Assembly: GCF_024171945.1 (NCBI RefSeq)
Contig: NZ_JAMTCR010000003.1
Location: 548,211 to 612,210, forward strand
Reading direction: 5' to 3'
DNA: 64,000 nt
Source of the DNA: Actinokineospora globicatena
Lineage (GTDB): Bacteria; Actinomycetota; Actinomycetes; Mycobacteriales; Pseudonocardiaceae
Shown here: positions 25,390-33,440 of the stretch, piece after piece
How positions within the stretch are numbered: position 1 is the stretch's first letter
Layout: every line of letters begins with the position of its first letter
Made by a program: the position numbers and the translations under genes
Notes under the pieces: model-generated
Database searches by the model: none
The model's input: the letters and a program-made list of their open reading frames with translations, nothing else
Told to the model about the DNA's origin: nothing

Positions 25390-26247
25390 TCATGCCTGGG
25401 TGGCGATCCACGCCCCGGCCGCGTCGGTCGCGGCGCCGGGCGACTGCAACGGGTGGTAGGCGACGAGTTTCATGCCCAGCCGTTCGGTGAAGCACAGGGT
25501 GGTCCAGTGCATCAACGTCGGGCCGTGCTCTGTTTCGAGGAAGGTGTCGCCGCAGGAGTCCTCGGCGATGTTGTGCTGCTGCCAGAGCGCCCGGAACCGC
25601 GGGATGCCGTCGGACAGCTCGCGCACCAGCGACTGCACCCGCTCGTCGCACGGGTAGTACGAGGTGTGCGTGCGGAAGCGGGCGACCAGTTCCTCTTGGG
25701 CGCGCCGGACATCGGTGAAGGCGGCGGCCACGGTGGCGTCTTCGAACACGGCGCGCACCAGGTTGGTCCCGGGGCGCAGGCCCAGGACCAACCTGGCCGC
25801 CGGGTTGACCACCAGGACCTTCCAGGTGTGGTCGATGACGTAGGCGGGCCCCGCGCACCAGTAGTCCACATAGGGGCGCAGGAGGCTGGTGGGTACGGCG
25901 CCGTCCGGCTCGGGGACTTTCGAGTCGAGTCCGGCCAGCCTGCGGATGTAGAGCCGCTCGTTGAGGGTCATCCGCAGCACCTGCGCCAGCCGGTCGAGCA
26001 CCGACGCGGACGCGTTCTCCGCGCGCCCCTGCTCGATCCAGGTGTACCAGGACAACCCGACCCCGGCCAGCAGCGCCACCTCCTCCCGCCGCAGGCCCGG
26101 CGTGCGCCGTTTCCCGCCGGGGGTCAGCGGGATCCCCACCTCCTCCGGGCGGATGGCCGCCCGTTTGCGGGCCAGGAAGTTCCCCAGCTCCCGCAAGGGG
26201 GCGTTGTCGCCGACCATCCACGGGTTCGCGACCGCGGGCACTCTCAT
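25390..26247 (-). CDS. XRE/MmyB-type transcriptional regulator
   Basis: 285 residues from ATG at 26247 (GGGAGGAAAC directly ahead). The HTH lies at about residues 18-85: RKRAAIRPEEVG, GGKRRTPGLRREEVALLAGV, SWYTWIEQGRAEN. From residue 115 comes the MmyB ligand-binding domain: YVIDHTWKVLVVNPAARLVLG, FRTHTSYYPCDERVQSLVREL and a late LCFTERLGMKLVAYHPL. MmyB in Streptomyces controls methylenomycin production, and relatives regulate oxidoreductases and biosynthetic clusters, binding a fatty acid or other lipophilic ligand. It is a good candidate for the sensor of the locus. Confidence 0.85.
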   Translation of the reverse strand: MRVPAVANPWMVGDNAPLRELGNFLARKRAAIRPEEVGIPLTPGGKRRTPGLRREEVALLAGVGLSWYTWIEQGRAENASASVLDRLAQVLRMTLNERLYIRRLAGLDSKVPEPDGAVPTSLLRPYVDYWCAGPAYVIDHTWKVLVVNPAARLVLGLRPGTNLVRAVFEDATVAAAFTDVRRAQEELVARFRTHTSYYPCDERVQSLVRELSDGIPRFRALWQQHNIAEDSCGDTFLETEHGPTLMHWTTLCFTERLGMKLVAYHPLQSPGAATDAAGAWIATQA

Positions 26248-26412
26248 GTTTCCTCCCCAGTTGCCGCCCGCTCGCGCTCGCCGGGGGCGGCCGCCGCCGC
26301 GGCTGCGGGCCACCAGCGCGGCCGGTCCCGTGCGGACGGCGCCGATGTGGACTTCGCACCCGCCGCGGGCCACTCCCCTGGCCCGCTCGGGTTCTCACAC
26401 GGATCAGCGTGC

Positions 26413-27519
26413 TCAGCCGCTCCCTTCGCCACGGCGGAGGATCTCGTCGATCAGTTCGTGGTGGGTCGCCGCGTGCTGGAACCCCACCGTCGCCGGGTGC
26501 GGGCTCACCGCACCGGTCAGCACGTCGTGCCAGGCGGCGTACTGGTCGGCCACGACGGAGGCGGGGGCGGCTCCCCCGCCCTCACCCCGCAGGTCCAGTC
26601 CCGCGACCGGGACCAGTTCCGCGAGTTCGCCGCCGTGGCGCGCACCGCGCAGGGTGACCGCCCCGAACTGCAGGTGGCCGGTGGCACCGGTGAGACGCAG
26701 GACACCCTCGGTGCCGCGCACCTCCCAGAGGAACGTCGTGCCCGCGCTCAGCCCGCCTTGGTAGTGGACGGTCAGGACGGCACCGGTGGCGGTGCGGGCC
26801 ACGAACGCGATCTGGTCCGGTGTGGACTTCCGGATCACCGCGCCGGTGTCGGACACCCGCACCTCGGGGTGGTCGATGGTCGTGATCACCTCGCCGAGGT
26901 CGAGCCGCCCCAGGGTGTCCACGACGGCGTCGAGCGTGTGCCCGAGCGGGATGGCGGCCATGGTCGCACCGGACGAACCGTCCACTGTGTACGCGGTCGC
27001 CGATCCCGTCGTGGTGCCCCACCCGCCCGCGTCCCCGATGAGCCTGGCCGAGAGCACGCGGCCGATGTGGCCGGTGCCGATGAGCCGCTTCATCATGCGG
27101 ACCTGGGGGACGTGGCGGGCCTGCAGGCCGACCGCGGTCGGTGTGCCGTGCTCGTCGGCGAGCCGCGCGAGGGTCGCGGCGATCCCGGCGTCGGGGGCGA
27201 GCGGCCACTCGCAGAAGGTGGGCTTGCCGACCGGCAACACCTCCAGCAGCACCTGCTCGTGCAGCGGGACCCGCACGGCGACCACGACCGCGTCGACCCG
27301 GTCGTCAGCGGCGAGCGCGGCGGGTGAGGAGGTCGCGACCGGCAACCCGTACTCGGCGGCCGCCTTCGCGGCTGATTCCGCTGTGCTGGCACAGGTTCCC
27401 ACCAGGGTGAAGCGGTCGCTGCCCGCGAGTGCCTGGACGTGCGAGCGCGAGGCCCAGCCACCGGTCGCGCTCAACCCGACGATGCCGATCCGCAGCGGGG
27501 CAGCGGTGGTCCCGGTCAT
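26413..27519 (-). CDS. Gfo/Idh/MocA-family protein lacking the usual active-site Lys
   Basis: 368 residues from ATG at 27519. N-terminal Rossmann motif RIGIVGLSATGGWASRSHVQAL, then VDAVVVAVRVPLHEQVLLE and the sequence FCEWPLAPDAG. In catalytic members this last motif is CEKPLA, with Lys as the acid/base; here it is Trp, as in Gal80-like proteins that bind NAD(P) without ordinary catalysis. GTFLWEVRGTEG lies in the C-terminal sheet. It is transcribed between the MFS exporter and the MmyB regulator. It may be an atypical dehydrogenase or a sugar-dinucleotide sensor. An upstream in-frame start at 27636 lies in Arg-rich sequence and is unlikely. Confidence 0.82.
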   Translation of the reverse strand: MTGTTAAPLRIGIVGLSATGGWASRSHVQALAGSDRFTLVGTCASTAESAAKAAAEYGLPVATSSPAALAADDRVDAVVVAVRVPLHEQVLLEVLPVGKPTFCEWPLAPDAGIAATLARLADEHGTPTAVGLQARHVPQVRMMKRLIGTGHIGRVLSARLIGDAGGWGTTTGSATAYTVDGSSGATMAAIPLGHTLDAVVDTLGRLDLGEVITTIDHPEVRVSDTGAVIRKSTPDQIAFVARTATGAVLTVHYQGGLSAGTTFLWEVRGTEGVLRLTGATGHLQFGAVTLRGARHGGELAELVPVAGLDLRGEGGGAAPASVVADQYAAWHDVLTGAVSPHPATVGFQHAATHHELIDEILRRGEGSG

Positions 27520-27574
27520 GGGCGTGTCCCCGCCCGTCCGCTGCCGGGCCGCCCCGGCACGGGCACCGGCGCGG

Positions 27575-29035
27575 TCACGACGGAGTCGTCTCGGTGCTGC
27601 GCTCAGCGGCGTCGACCGGTGCCGCCGGGACGACATCGGGAACCCGCTTGATCCGCAGCGCCGCGCCGAGCAGCGCCGCGGCAGCGATGATGACCGCGGC
27701 GACGTAGGAGGCGGCCCGCGCGCCGTCGACCACGTCCACGTCCGGGTTCTGGCCCGCCGCGGCGGCCCCGGACACGGCCACCAGCACGGCGAGGCCGACC
27801 GCGCCGCCGATCTGCTGACCGCTGGAGGCCACGCCGGAGGCGAGGCCCTGCTGCTCGTCGGGCAGGCCGGAGGTCGCCGCGGCGTACATGGCGGTGAAGA
27901 TGATGCCCTGCGTCAGGCTGAACACCACGATGCCGGGTACCAGGCTGAGGAAGGAACCGTCGACGCTCAGGAGCGCGGCGAACAGCACGATGCCCGCGCC
28001 CGCGACGACCGTGGAGGCGGTGAGCGTGACCCGCAGGCCGATCGTCGAGGCCAGCTTGCCGCCGAGCACGGTGCCCACCAGGACGCAGGCGCACGGGAGG
28101 ATGAACGCCAGCCCTGTCTCGAACGCGGTGTAGTCGTAGACGTCCTGCAGGATCGTGGTCAGGAAGTACGGGAGCGCGCCGACGGTGGCCATGAACGCGA
28201 AGGCGATCCCGGCCCCGAGCCCCAGGTTCCGGAAGCGCAGCACGGTCAGCGGGATCAGCGGCTCGCGGGTGCGCGACTCGATCACTGCGAACACCGCGAC
28301 GAGTACGGCCGCCGCGACCAGGCTGATGACCGTCACCGGCGCCTGCCAGCCCACCGCGGGGCCCTGCACCAGGCCGAGCACCAGCAGCGTGGACGCGGCC
28401 GTGATGGTCACCGCGCCCGGGATGTCGAAGGAGCGCAGCGAGAGCGAGGCGCCGGTGTCGCGGGGGATGGACGCCGCGGCGAGCAGCGCCACCACCACGA
28501 CGATCGGCAGGTTCACGAAGAACACCGCGCGCCAGCCCAGCCACTCGGTGAGGACGCCGCCGAGCAGCGACCCCAGCACCATGCCGCTGGACCCGGCCGC
28601 ACCCCAGATGCCCAGCGCGCGGTTGCGCTGCGGGCCCTCGGCGAAGGCGGTGGTGATCAGCGACAGCGTGGCGGGGGCGAGCACGGCACCGCCGAGGCCC
28701 TGGACAGCCCGGGCGGCCAGCAGGATGGCCGGGCTCTGCGCGAGCCCGCCCAGCAGCGACCCGACCGCGTAGAGGGTCAGGCCGGTGTAGAACACCCTGC
28801 GCCTGCCGAGCAGGTCCGCGCAGCGACCGCCGAGCAACAGGAATCCGCCGAAGGCGACGGTGTACGCGCTGATCGTCCACTGCAACTGGTGCGGGTCGAA
28901 CCCGATCGTGGAGATGTCGGGCAGCGCGACGAAGACGATGTTGTAGTCCAGGCCGATCGTCAACTGGGCGATCGCCAGGGCGGCCAAGGCGAGCGCCGGG
29001 TTCGACACTCGGGCCGCGTTTGTCGGTAGAGCCAC
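27575..29035 (-). CDS. MFS drug-efflux transporter, DHA2 family (EmrB/QacA-like)
   Basis: 486 residues from GTG at 29035 (GGAGGAT ahead); the frame is open further upstream but that part contains the promoter. Fourteen hydrophobic segments. Signatures: GLDYNIVFVALPDI (helix 1), GGRCADLLGRRRVFYTG (motif A), AVQGLGGAVLAPATLSLI (motif C region) and GVASSGQQIGGAVGLAVLVA. It should be a proton-coupled exporter and is the obvious export route for a product of the AvrD operon, whose last gene ends just upstream. It has its own promoter and operator at 29101-29141. Confidence 0.88.
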   Translation of the reverse strand: MALPTNAARVSNPALALAALAIAQLTIGLDYNIVFVALPDISTIGFDPHQLQWTISAYTVAFGGFLLLGGRCADLLGRRRVFYTGLTLYAVGSLLGGLAQSPAILLAARAVQGLGGAVLAPATLSLITTAFAEGPQRNRALGIWGAAGSSGMVLGSLLGGVLTEWLGWRAVFFVNLPIVVVVALLAAASIPRDTGASLSLRSFDIPGAVTITAASTLLVLGLVQGPAVGWQAPVTVISLVAAAVLVAVFAVIESRTREPLIPLTVLRFRNLGLGAGIAFAFMATVGALPYFLTTILQDVYDYTAFETGLAFILPCACVLVGTVLGGKLASTIGLRVTLTASTVVAGAGIVLFAALLSVDGSFLSLVPGIVVFSLTQGIIFTAMYAAATSGLPDEQQGLASGVASSGQQIGGAVGLAVLVAVSGAAAAGQNPDVDVVDGARAASYVAAVIIAAAALLGAALRIKRVPDVVPAAPVDAAERSTETTPS

Positions 29036-29100
29036 CGGGATCCTCCGCGGAGAGGTGAGGGGTGACGGGCGATCGCCGTCGTCGACGTCGTCGGCCCGAT

Positions 29101-29141
29101 CGTTCAAGTTCGTATAGTACAAGTTCGAACGACTTCGTCAA
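29101..29141 (-). promoter_or_regulatory. Near-consensus sigma-70 promoter with overlapping palindromic operator
   Basis: On the minus strand TTGACG (29141-29136), a 16-base spacer and TACTAT (29119-29114) form a near-consensus promoter, about 80 bases before the MFS start. An imperfect inverted repeat spans 29101-29131, centred on GTA-TAG-TAC, with outer arms CGTTC and GAACG and a repeated AAGTTCG. It covers the -10 box and part of the spacer, the usual position of a TetR- or MarR-type repressor site. No TetR gene is adjacent, so the cognate regulator is unknown. Confidence 0.65.
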
Positions 29142-29145
29142 CCGG

Positions 29146-29823
29146 TCACCGCTCGACGGGAACGACCCGCCACCCGCGGGCCGCGGCCTCGGCGGCGAGC
29201 GGACCGCCCGCACCCTCGGCCACCACCACCGCCTCGTCGACCGCGGCGAGCATCTCCAGGTCGCTGATGTGGTCGCCGTAAGCGGTGCTGCACCGCGAAG
29301 GCGCGCGGGCCAGGTAGTCGCGCACCGCGCGCGCCTTGCGCTCGCCCAACATCGGGGTGCCTGTCTCGCCGGTGTAGCGGCCTCCGACAACCACCATCGG
29401 GGTGCACAGGACTCCGGTGGCGTCGAAGAACCGGGCCAGCGCGGCGAGCGGGGCGTCGAACGACGCGGACACCAGCACCAGCGCGTCCCCCGCGCCGCGG
29501 CGGGCCGCGACCTCGTCGACCACTGCGCTGTGCACGAACCCGGCCCGGTCCGCTCGCATACCCGCGCGCACCCACTGCTCCGCCACGTCGGCCACCTCCG
29601 CCACCGGCAGGCCCGCCCACCAGGAATACAGCAAGGGGGCCGTCCTGGTGCGCGGAACGCCCGATGCCGCCGCTCGGCGCACGGACTCGACCAGCGCCTC
29701 GGCCGCGTCGACCGCGCCGCGCGCCCCCGCGTCGTAGCGCAGGAGATCGATGAGGCTGGAGCCGCGGATCAGCGTGCCGTCCACGTCGGCGAAGACGGCC
29801 CCCGGCCCGCCCCCCGCCCTCAC
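29146..29823 (-). CDS. HAD-superfamily phosphatase (HAD-IB, SerB-like)
   Basis: 225 residues from GTG at 29823, which overlaps the ACP stop (GTGA). Motif I is VFADVDGTLIRGSSLIDLL (nucleophile Asp followed by DxDGT), motif II is VLVSASFDAPLA, and motif III/IV is GDHISDLEML, with Lys in LGERKARAV. This is the layout of HAD-IB hydrolases such as phosphoserine phosphatase. In the AvrD operon it would remove a phosphate from a pathway intermediate, analogous to the phosphatase step in gamma-butyrolactone synthesis (inference). Confidence 0.85.
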   Translation of the reverse strand: MRAGGGPGAVFADVDGTLIRGSSLIDLLRYDAGARGAVDAAEALVESVRRAAASGVPRTRTAPLLYSWWAGLPVAEVADVAEQWVRAGMRADRAGFVHSAVVDEVAARRGAGDALVLVSASFDAPLAALARFFDATGVLCTPMVVVGGRYTGETGTPMLGERKARAVRDYLARAPSRCSTAYGDHISDLEMLAAVDEAVVVAEGAGGPLAAEAAARGWRVVPVER

Positions 29824-30089
29824 CCGGCCGCGCGGGTCGGCCGGGAGCGCCTGCGTTCGTTCACCAGCGCCGCGAGCGTGCGGAAGTCGCGCGCGTCCAC
29901 CATGTCGTCCTCGGCGAGCCGCACCCCGTACTGCTTGAGCAACACGACGGACAACTCGACCAGCACGAGCGAGTCCAGGTCGAGGTCGTCGAAGGAGGTG
30001 CTCTCGTCGACCTCGGCGGCGAAGTCCGGGAAGTGCCGGTTGAAGGTGTCCGCGATGTCGCGGTAGGTCAGGTCCTCGGTGTCAGTCAT
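29820..30089 (-). CDS. Acyl carrier protein
   Basis: 89 residues from ATG at 30089 with GGGAGAC ahead. It is acidic and helical, and carries the phosphopantetheine site DLDLDSLVLVEL with Ser40 as the attachment residue. The DSL motif is the standard form. The KAS III gene overlaps its start by eight bases and the HAD gene overlaps its stop by four. A dedicated ACP beside a KAS III implies that beta-ketoacyl chains are built for this pathway rather than for bulk fatty-acid synthesis. Confidence 0.88.
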   Translation of the reverse strand: MTDTEDLTYRDIADTFNRHFPDFAAEVDESTSFDDLDLDSLVLVELSVVLLKQYGVRLAEDDMVDARDFRTLAALVNERRRSRPTRAAG

Positions 30090-31098
30090 CGTTGTCTCCC
30101 AACACAGTCGTAGCGGGCAACCGGGAGGGCCACACCAGTGTCGCCGCGCCCCAGGTGGTGCCACCGCCGAACGCGGTGAACAGGATCTTGTCGCCGGGCC
30201 GCAACCGCGCGCTGGCGGCGGTCAGGGCCAGCGGGATGGACGCGGCGGAGGTGTTGCCCACCCGGTCCAGGTGCACCACCACCCGCGATTCGGGCACCTC
30301 GAGCACGTGCGCCACCGACCGCAGGATCCGGATGTTGGCCTGGTGGCCGACCACGTGGTCCACCTCGTGGGCGTACCAGCCCGCGCTGTGCATGGCCGAT
30401 CGGCAGGACGAGGCCATCGCGTCGACCGCGGCCTGGAACACCGTGCCGCCCGCCATCCGCAGGTGCGCGCCGAACTCCTGGCCGGGCAGCGACCGCGCCC
30501 GGGAGCCGCCGCCGGGCACGGTGATCAAGTCCGCCGCGTCGCCGTCGCTGCCCAGGTGGAAGGCACCCCAGCCGGGCCCGTCGGCCGCCGTGCCCCGGCC
30601 GATGACCGCGGCGCCCGCGCCGTCGCCGAAGATCACCGCTGTCGTCCGGTCGGTCGGGTCCAGCACGGAGCTGAACGCGTCGGCACCGATCACCAGGACC
30701 GCCGTGGCCGAGCCGGACTCGACGAAGGACGTGGCGACCGCGGCGGCGTAGAGGAAACCGCTGCACACCGCCTGCACGTCGAACGCCGCCACGGTGCCGA
30801 GGCCCAGTCGCTTGGCCACCGCGGGCGCGGTCCCCGGGATGGGGTGGTCGGGTGTGGTCGTCGCGACCACCACGACGTCGACGGCGGTGCGACCCGCGTG
30901 CCGCAGCGCGCGCCGACCGGCCTCGACGGCCAGGTCGCTGGTCGCCTCGCCGGGCGCGCAGCGGTACCGGACGCGGACGCCGGTGCGCTGCGTGATCCAC
31001 TCGTCGGTGGTGTCGAGGTGCCGCTCCAGGTCCGCGTTGGTGACCCGGACGCCCGGCACGTAGCCGCCGATCCCGAGCACCGTCACCGGGTCACCCAC
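30082..31098 (-). CDS. Beta-ketoacyl-ACP synthase III (FabH-like)
   Basis: 338 residues; GTG at 31098 after GGAGGGG. The catalytic triad is intact: Cys112 in AVCSGFLYA, His252 in GHQANIRIL and Asn282 in GNTSAASI. Also typical are DEWITQRTGVRVR near residue 32 and GDGAGAAVI near residue 158. The enzyme condenses an acyl-CoA starter with malonyl-ACP; with the adjoining ACP it should deliver a short beta-ketoacyl-ACP. It overlaps the AvrD gene by eight bases and the ACP gene by eight. The substrate is inferred from the cluster. Confidence 0.9.
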   Translation of the reverse strand: MGDPVTVLGIGGYVPGVRVTNADLERHLDTTDEWITQRTGVRVRYRCAPGEATSDLAVEAGRRALRHAGRTAVDVVVVATTTPDHPIPGTAPAVAKRLGLGTVAAFDVQAVCSGFLYAAAVATSFVESGSATAVLVIGADAFSSVLDPTDRTTAVIFGDGAGAAVIGRGTAADGPGWGAFHLGSDGDAADLITVPGGGSRARSLPGQEFGAHLRMAGGTVFQAAVDAMASSCRSAMHSAGWYAHEVDHVVGHQANIRILRSVAHVLEVPESRVVVHLDRVGNTSAASIPLALTAASARLRPGDKILFTAFGGGTTWGAATLVWPSRLPATTVLGDNDD

Positions 31099-32086
31099 GG
31101 GGCCCCTCCGGGAGGGCGTGCGCGACCGAGCAGCTCAACGCCATCGAGGCCCGCCGCGACCGCAGCGTCGCGACCCGCCACCGCCGTCCCCGCATCGACA
31201 CCACCCGCGGCGAGCGGATCTCGGTGGTGACGCGTTCACCCGGCACCCGCGGCCGCACCGGCGACGTCGCCTCGTACAGCGTGTTGCGCATCCACAGCGT
31301 GTCGCTGTCAGCACGGGTGAAGCCGTCCAGCGCGTAGAGGCCCACCTGGCCGAGTTGGAGCATGTCGGCGAACGCCTCGGCGAATGTCACGCTGTGCGGA
31401 TAACGCGACTCGATCTCCGGAAACGATTCCCGGCCCGGGCCGGAGTCGTAGGAGACCGTCCCCGAAACCTCGGTGGAATCCGGCGACGTCTCCACGTCGA
31501 GCAAGTCCGAGATCGTTGTCCGGTAGGTGCGGGGTAGGTCTACCGCACTCGCAGCCCCCACGGCGGAACCGGAATCTATCTCCGCCGTCACGAGCATGTT
31601 CCCCACGGTGATCGAAATGTGGTGGATCCGTTCCGCCGAATCGCCCGCCGCGTTGACCCGGGTGGCCGCGACCGGGATCCGGTCGAGCCCGTCCTCGATC
31701 GGCGCGCTGCCCGCCTTGATCACGCACCGGCGCACCCACGCGGCGCCGAGCGGCCGCTCCGCGCGACCCGCCGCTGTCGGCGCGGCGCCCAGCAGCGCGG
31801 ACGCCGCCGAGATGGCGAGTAGGTACGCGTCGATCGTGCTGAGGTGCACGGCTTGCGGCCCGGTCGCCTTCACCGACCACGGTGCCGGGTACTCGACCGA
31901 GCCCGACCAACTCGCCCGGGGCGGGCCACCGTGCTCACGTGGCCGGTCCGCACCGCCCAACCGCACCACCCCCTGCCTGAACCCGTTCCCGAAGTACCGC
32001 CGGGCCCGGTCACCGAGAAGCGCGTCGATCGGCTTCCCCAAGCCGATCTGCGAGCGCGAGGTTGTCATCGTCGTACTTCTCCCCAT
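31091..32086 (-). CDS. AvrD family protein (syringolide synthase-like)
   Basis: About 331 residues from ATG at 32086 (GGGAG eight to nine bases ahead; an ATG at 32068 with GGGGAG is equally possible). The N-terminus KPIDALLGDRARRYFGNGFR matches the conserved opening of AvrD (PF05655), and the middle carries VEYPAPWSVK, HLSTIDAYLLAISAA and HHISITVGNMLVTAEID. AvrD of Pseudomonas syringae directs synthesis of syringolides, acyl glycosides built from a sugar and a beta-ketoacyl thioester; the fold is related to the hotdog enzymes of A-factor synthesis. First gene of a tightly overlapping four-gene operon (AvrD, KAS III, ACP, HAD). Upstream is a long hairpin at 32381-32460. Confidence 0.72.
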   Translation of the reverse strand: MGRSTTMTTSRSQIGLGKPIDALLGDRARRYFGNGFRQGVVRLGGADRPREHGGPPRASWSGSVEYPAPWSVKATGPQAVHLSTIDAYLLAISAASALLGAAPTAAGRAERPLGAAWVRRCVIKAGSAPIEDGLDRIPVAATRVNAAGDSAERIHHISITVGNMLVTAEIDSGSAVGAASAVDLPRTYRTTISDLLDVETSPDSTEVSGTVSYDSGPGRESFPEIESRYPHSVTFAEAFADMLQLGQVGLYALDGFTRADSDTLWMRNTLYEATSPVRPRVPGERVTTEIRSPRVVSMRGRRWRVATLRSRRASMALSCSVAHALPEGPRG

Positions 32087-32507
32087 CAAAGTCCGCTCCC
32101 ACACGGAATGGCGAACCACATTCTATGAGCGGCATCGGATCGCGTCGTGGTTCCGCTGATCGTATTTGTGCCGCCAACAGGGAACAATCCACGACTCCGC
32201 GGGAACCGAAACGACGCACCGCGTAACCACTCGGTCACCAGCGGAAACTTGTCATCGCCCTGAACAAAAGTCGGAATCCCCGGCCCCGAGCCCCGCTCGA
32301 CCGGACCGGAGCAGACCGGGAGCCACGTCACGAGCCCTTCCGGGCGGAGTCGATCCGCGCGGCCGCGCGGGTTCCCACGACGCACGTGGGGCCGGACTCG
32401 TGGCACCCGAGTGTCCAGTCGACACCGCGGCCGCCGAGGAGTCCGGCCCCACTTCGTGCGAGAGCGTGCCTCACCGCTCCACTATTCGTCCACTGTGGAC
32501 ATCACGG
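32087..32507. other. Intergenic region carrying AvrD promoter and a hairpin
   Basis: About 420 bases separating the AvrD operon from the lectin gene, both leftward. It contains a long hairpin (listed separately). Sequence between 32087 and 32270 is comparatively AT-rich and likely holds the AvrD promoter. No gene seen. Confidence 0.5.
32381..32460 (-). terminator. Long hairpin downstream of the lectin gene
   Basis: Arms 32386-32399 and 32439-32452 pair perfectly over 14 bases; outer arms CGCACG (32381-32386) and CGTGCG (32455-32460) extend the stem past a small bulge. The loop is about 39 bases. It begins about 50 bases after the lectin stop and lies upstream of the AvrD operon, so it may end the lectin transcript or act as a leader structure. 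Confidence 0.45.
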
Positions 32508-32762
32508 CTAGACGCGCTCGCCCCGGTAGCCGATCGGGCCCTCGTTGGGGAACTGGGCCGTGCCCTGGAAGGTGGCCCCGTTGTCGAAGAAGGTGACCGT
32601 CGCGTTGCCCTTGGGGCCGCTCCACGTCACCGTCGTCCCGGTCCCGGGCGCCGACGCCCCGATCACCTCGCTGCGGCTGGTGATGCTGATCTCCAGCGTG
32701 CCGTCCGGGCTCCACCCACCGTTGAAGCCACCGACCTGGTAGAACGTCTTGTACTTGGCCAC
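32508..32762 (-). CDS. OAA-type lectin, single domain
   Basis: 84 residues from GTG at 32762, with TGAGGAGA nine bases ahead. It has YQVGGFNGGWSPDGTLEIS near the start and FQGTAQFPNEGPIGYRG at the end; the latter matches the GEGPIGFR motif of the Oscillatoria agardhii agglutinin (OAAH) family of high-mannose-binding beta-barrel lectins. Those proteins usually have two or four such repeats of about 66 residues; only one is present here, with an insertion in the middle. There is no signal peptide. A sugar-binding role is inference from the family. Monocistronic. Confidence 0.65.
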   Translation of the reverse strand: MAKYKTFYQVGGFNGGWSPDGTLEISITSRSEVIGASAPGTGTTVTWSGPKGNATVTFFDNGATFQGTAQFPNEGPIGYRGERV

Positions 32763-33039
32763 AGGCTTGTTCTCCTCACATCACCGGGGAACGCCGATCA
32801 CGATCTTGCTCAGCCATCATGGCGCGGCCACCGGACCGCCCGCCAAGCCCGAACACCGCCTGCCACCCCATTGCCCCACCGATGCACCGACCTCGCCCAA
32901 CCACACGGGCGAACACCCACCGAGAGCAGCCCAACACCCCCCGATCGACTGATGAGCACATCACCCGGTCACTCATTTCACGCGGCCTTATTCCGCCGGA
33001 AACGCGTTCAATTCTCGCCACTTTTCAGCGAGACACCGA

Positions 33040-33440
33040 TCAGTCGGCGAGGGCCAGCGGTTCGGGGCCAAGCCGGTTGGTGAGGAGGTCGTGCAGCAGG
33101 GTGGGCAGTGCGGGCGGGAGTAGCTTGTCGTTGCAGCGGCGGAGGTCGTGAAGTGCCCACCAGCGGTGTTCGATGAGTCCAGCCTTCTCGTTCACCGTGG
33201 GTCTCGGTGTCGCCTCAGGTGTTGTGGTGGGTGTTCGGCCGAGGAAAACGTGTTCGATGCGGTGGTGGTCGCGCCCTTTGTAGTGGAATCGGGTCTCGCG
33301 CACCCAGAGTTCGCGGCCCAGATCCGCAAGCAGGATCCCGGTTTCCTGTGCCAGCAGGGCCGGACCGTGAGCGGATCTCCGATTCAGAACAAGGTCGGCT
33401 CCGACTCGGCGAGTGTGGCCGCCGTGGCGGGACCCGACGT
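33040..33440 (-). pseudogene. Nudix hydrolase remnant
   Basis: The minus frame encodes LGRELWVRETRFHYKGRDHH, IEHVFLGRTPTTTPEATP and LIEHRWWALHDL, the C-terminal half of a Nudix protein. Upstream the same frame continues with LLAQETGILL, which stands where the Nudix box REUxEExGU should be, but the glycine and acidic residues of the box are missing and no plausible start follows. It appears to be a gene that has lost its catalytic half. An intact Nudix gene lies 200 bases further right. Confidence 0.5.

Noticed and set aside
24343-27327. 994-codon open frame on the plus strand
   Set aside because: It is antisense to the LLM, MmyB and Gfo/Idh genes, is rich in Arg, Gly and His and has no domain; such frames are a by-product of high GC3 codon bias.
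32763-33039. Possible small genes between the lectin and the Nudix remnant
   Set aside because: Candidate frames are Arg/Pro-rich without ribosome sites or consistent codon use.
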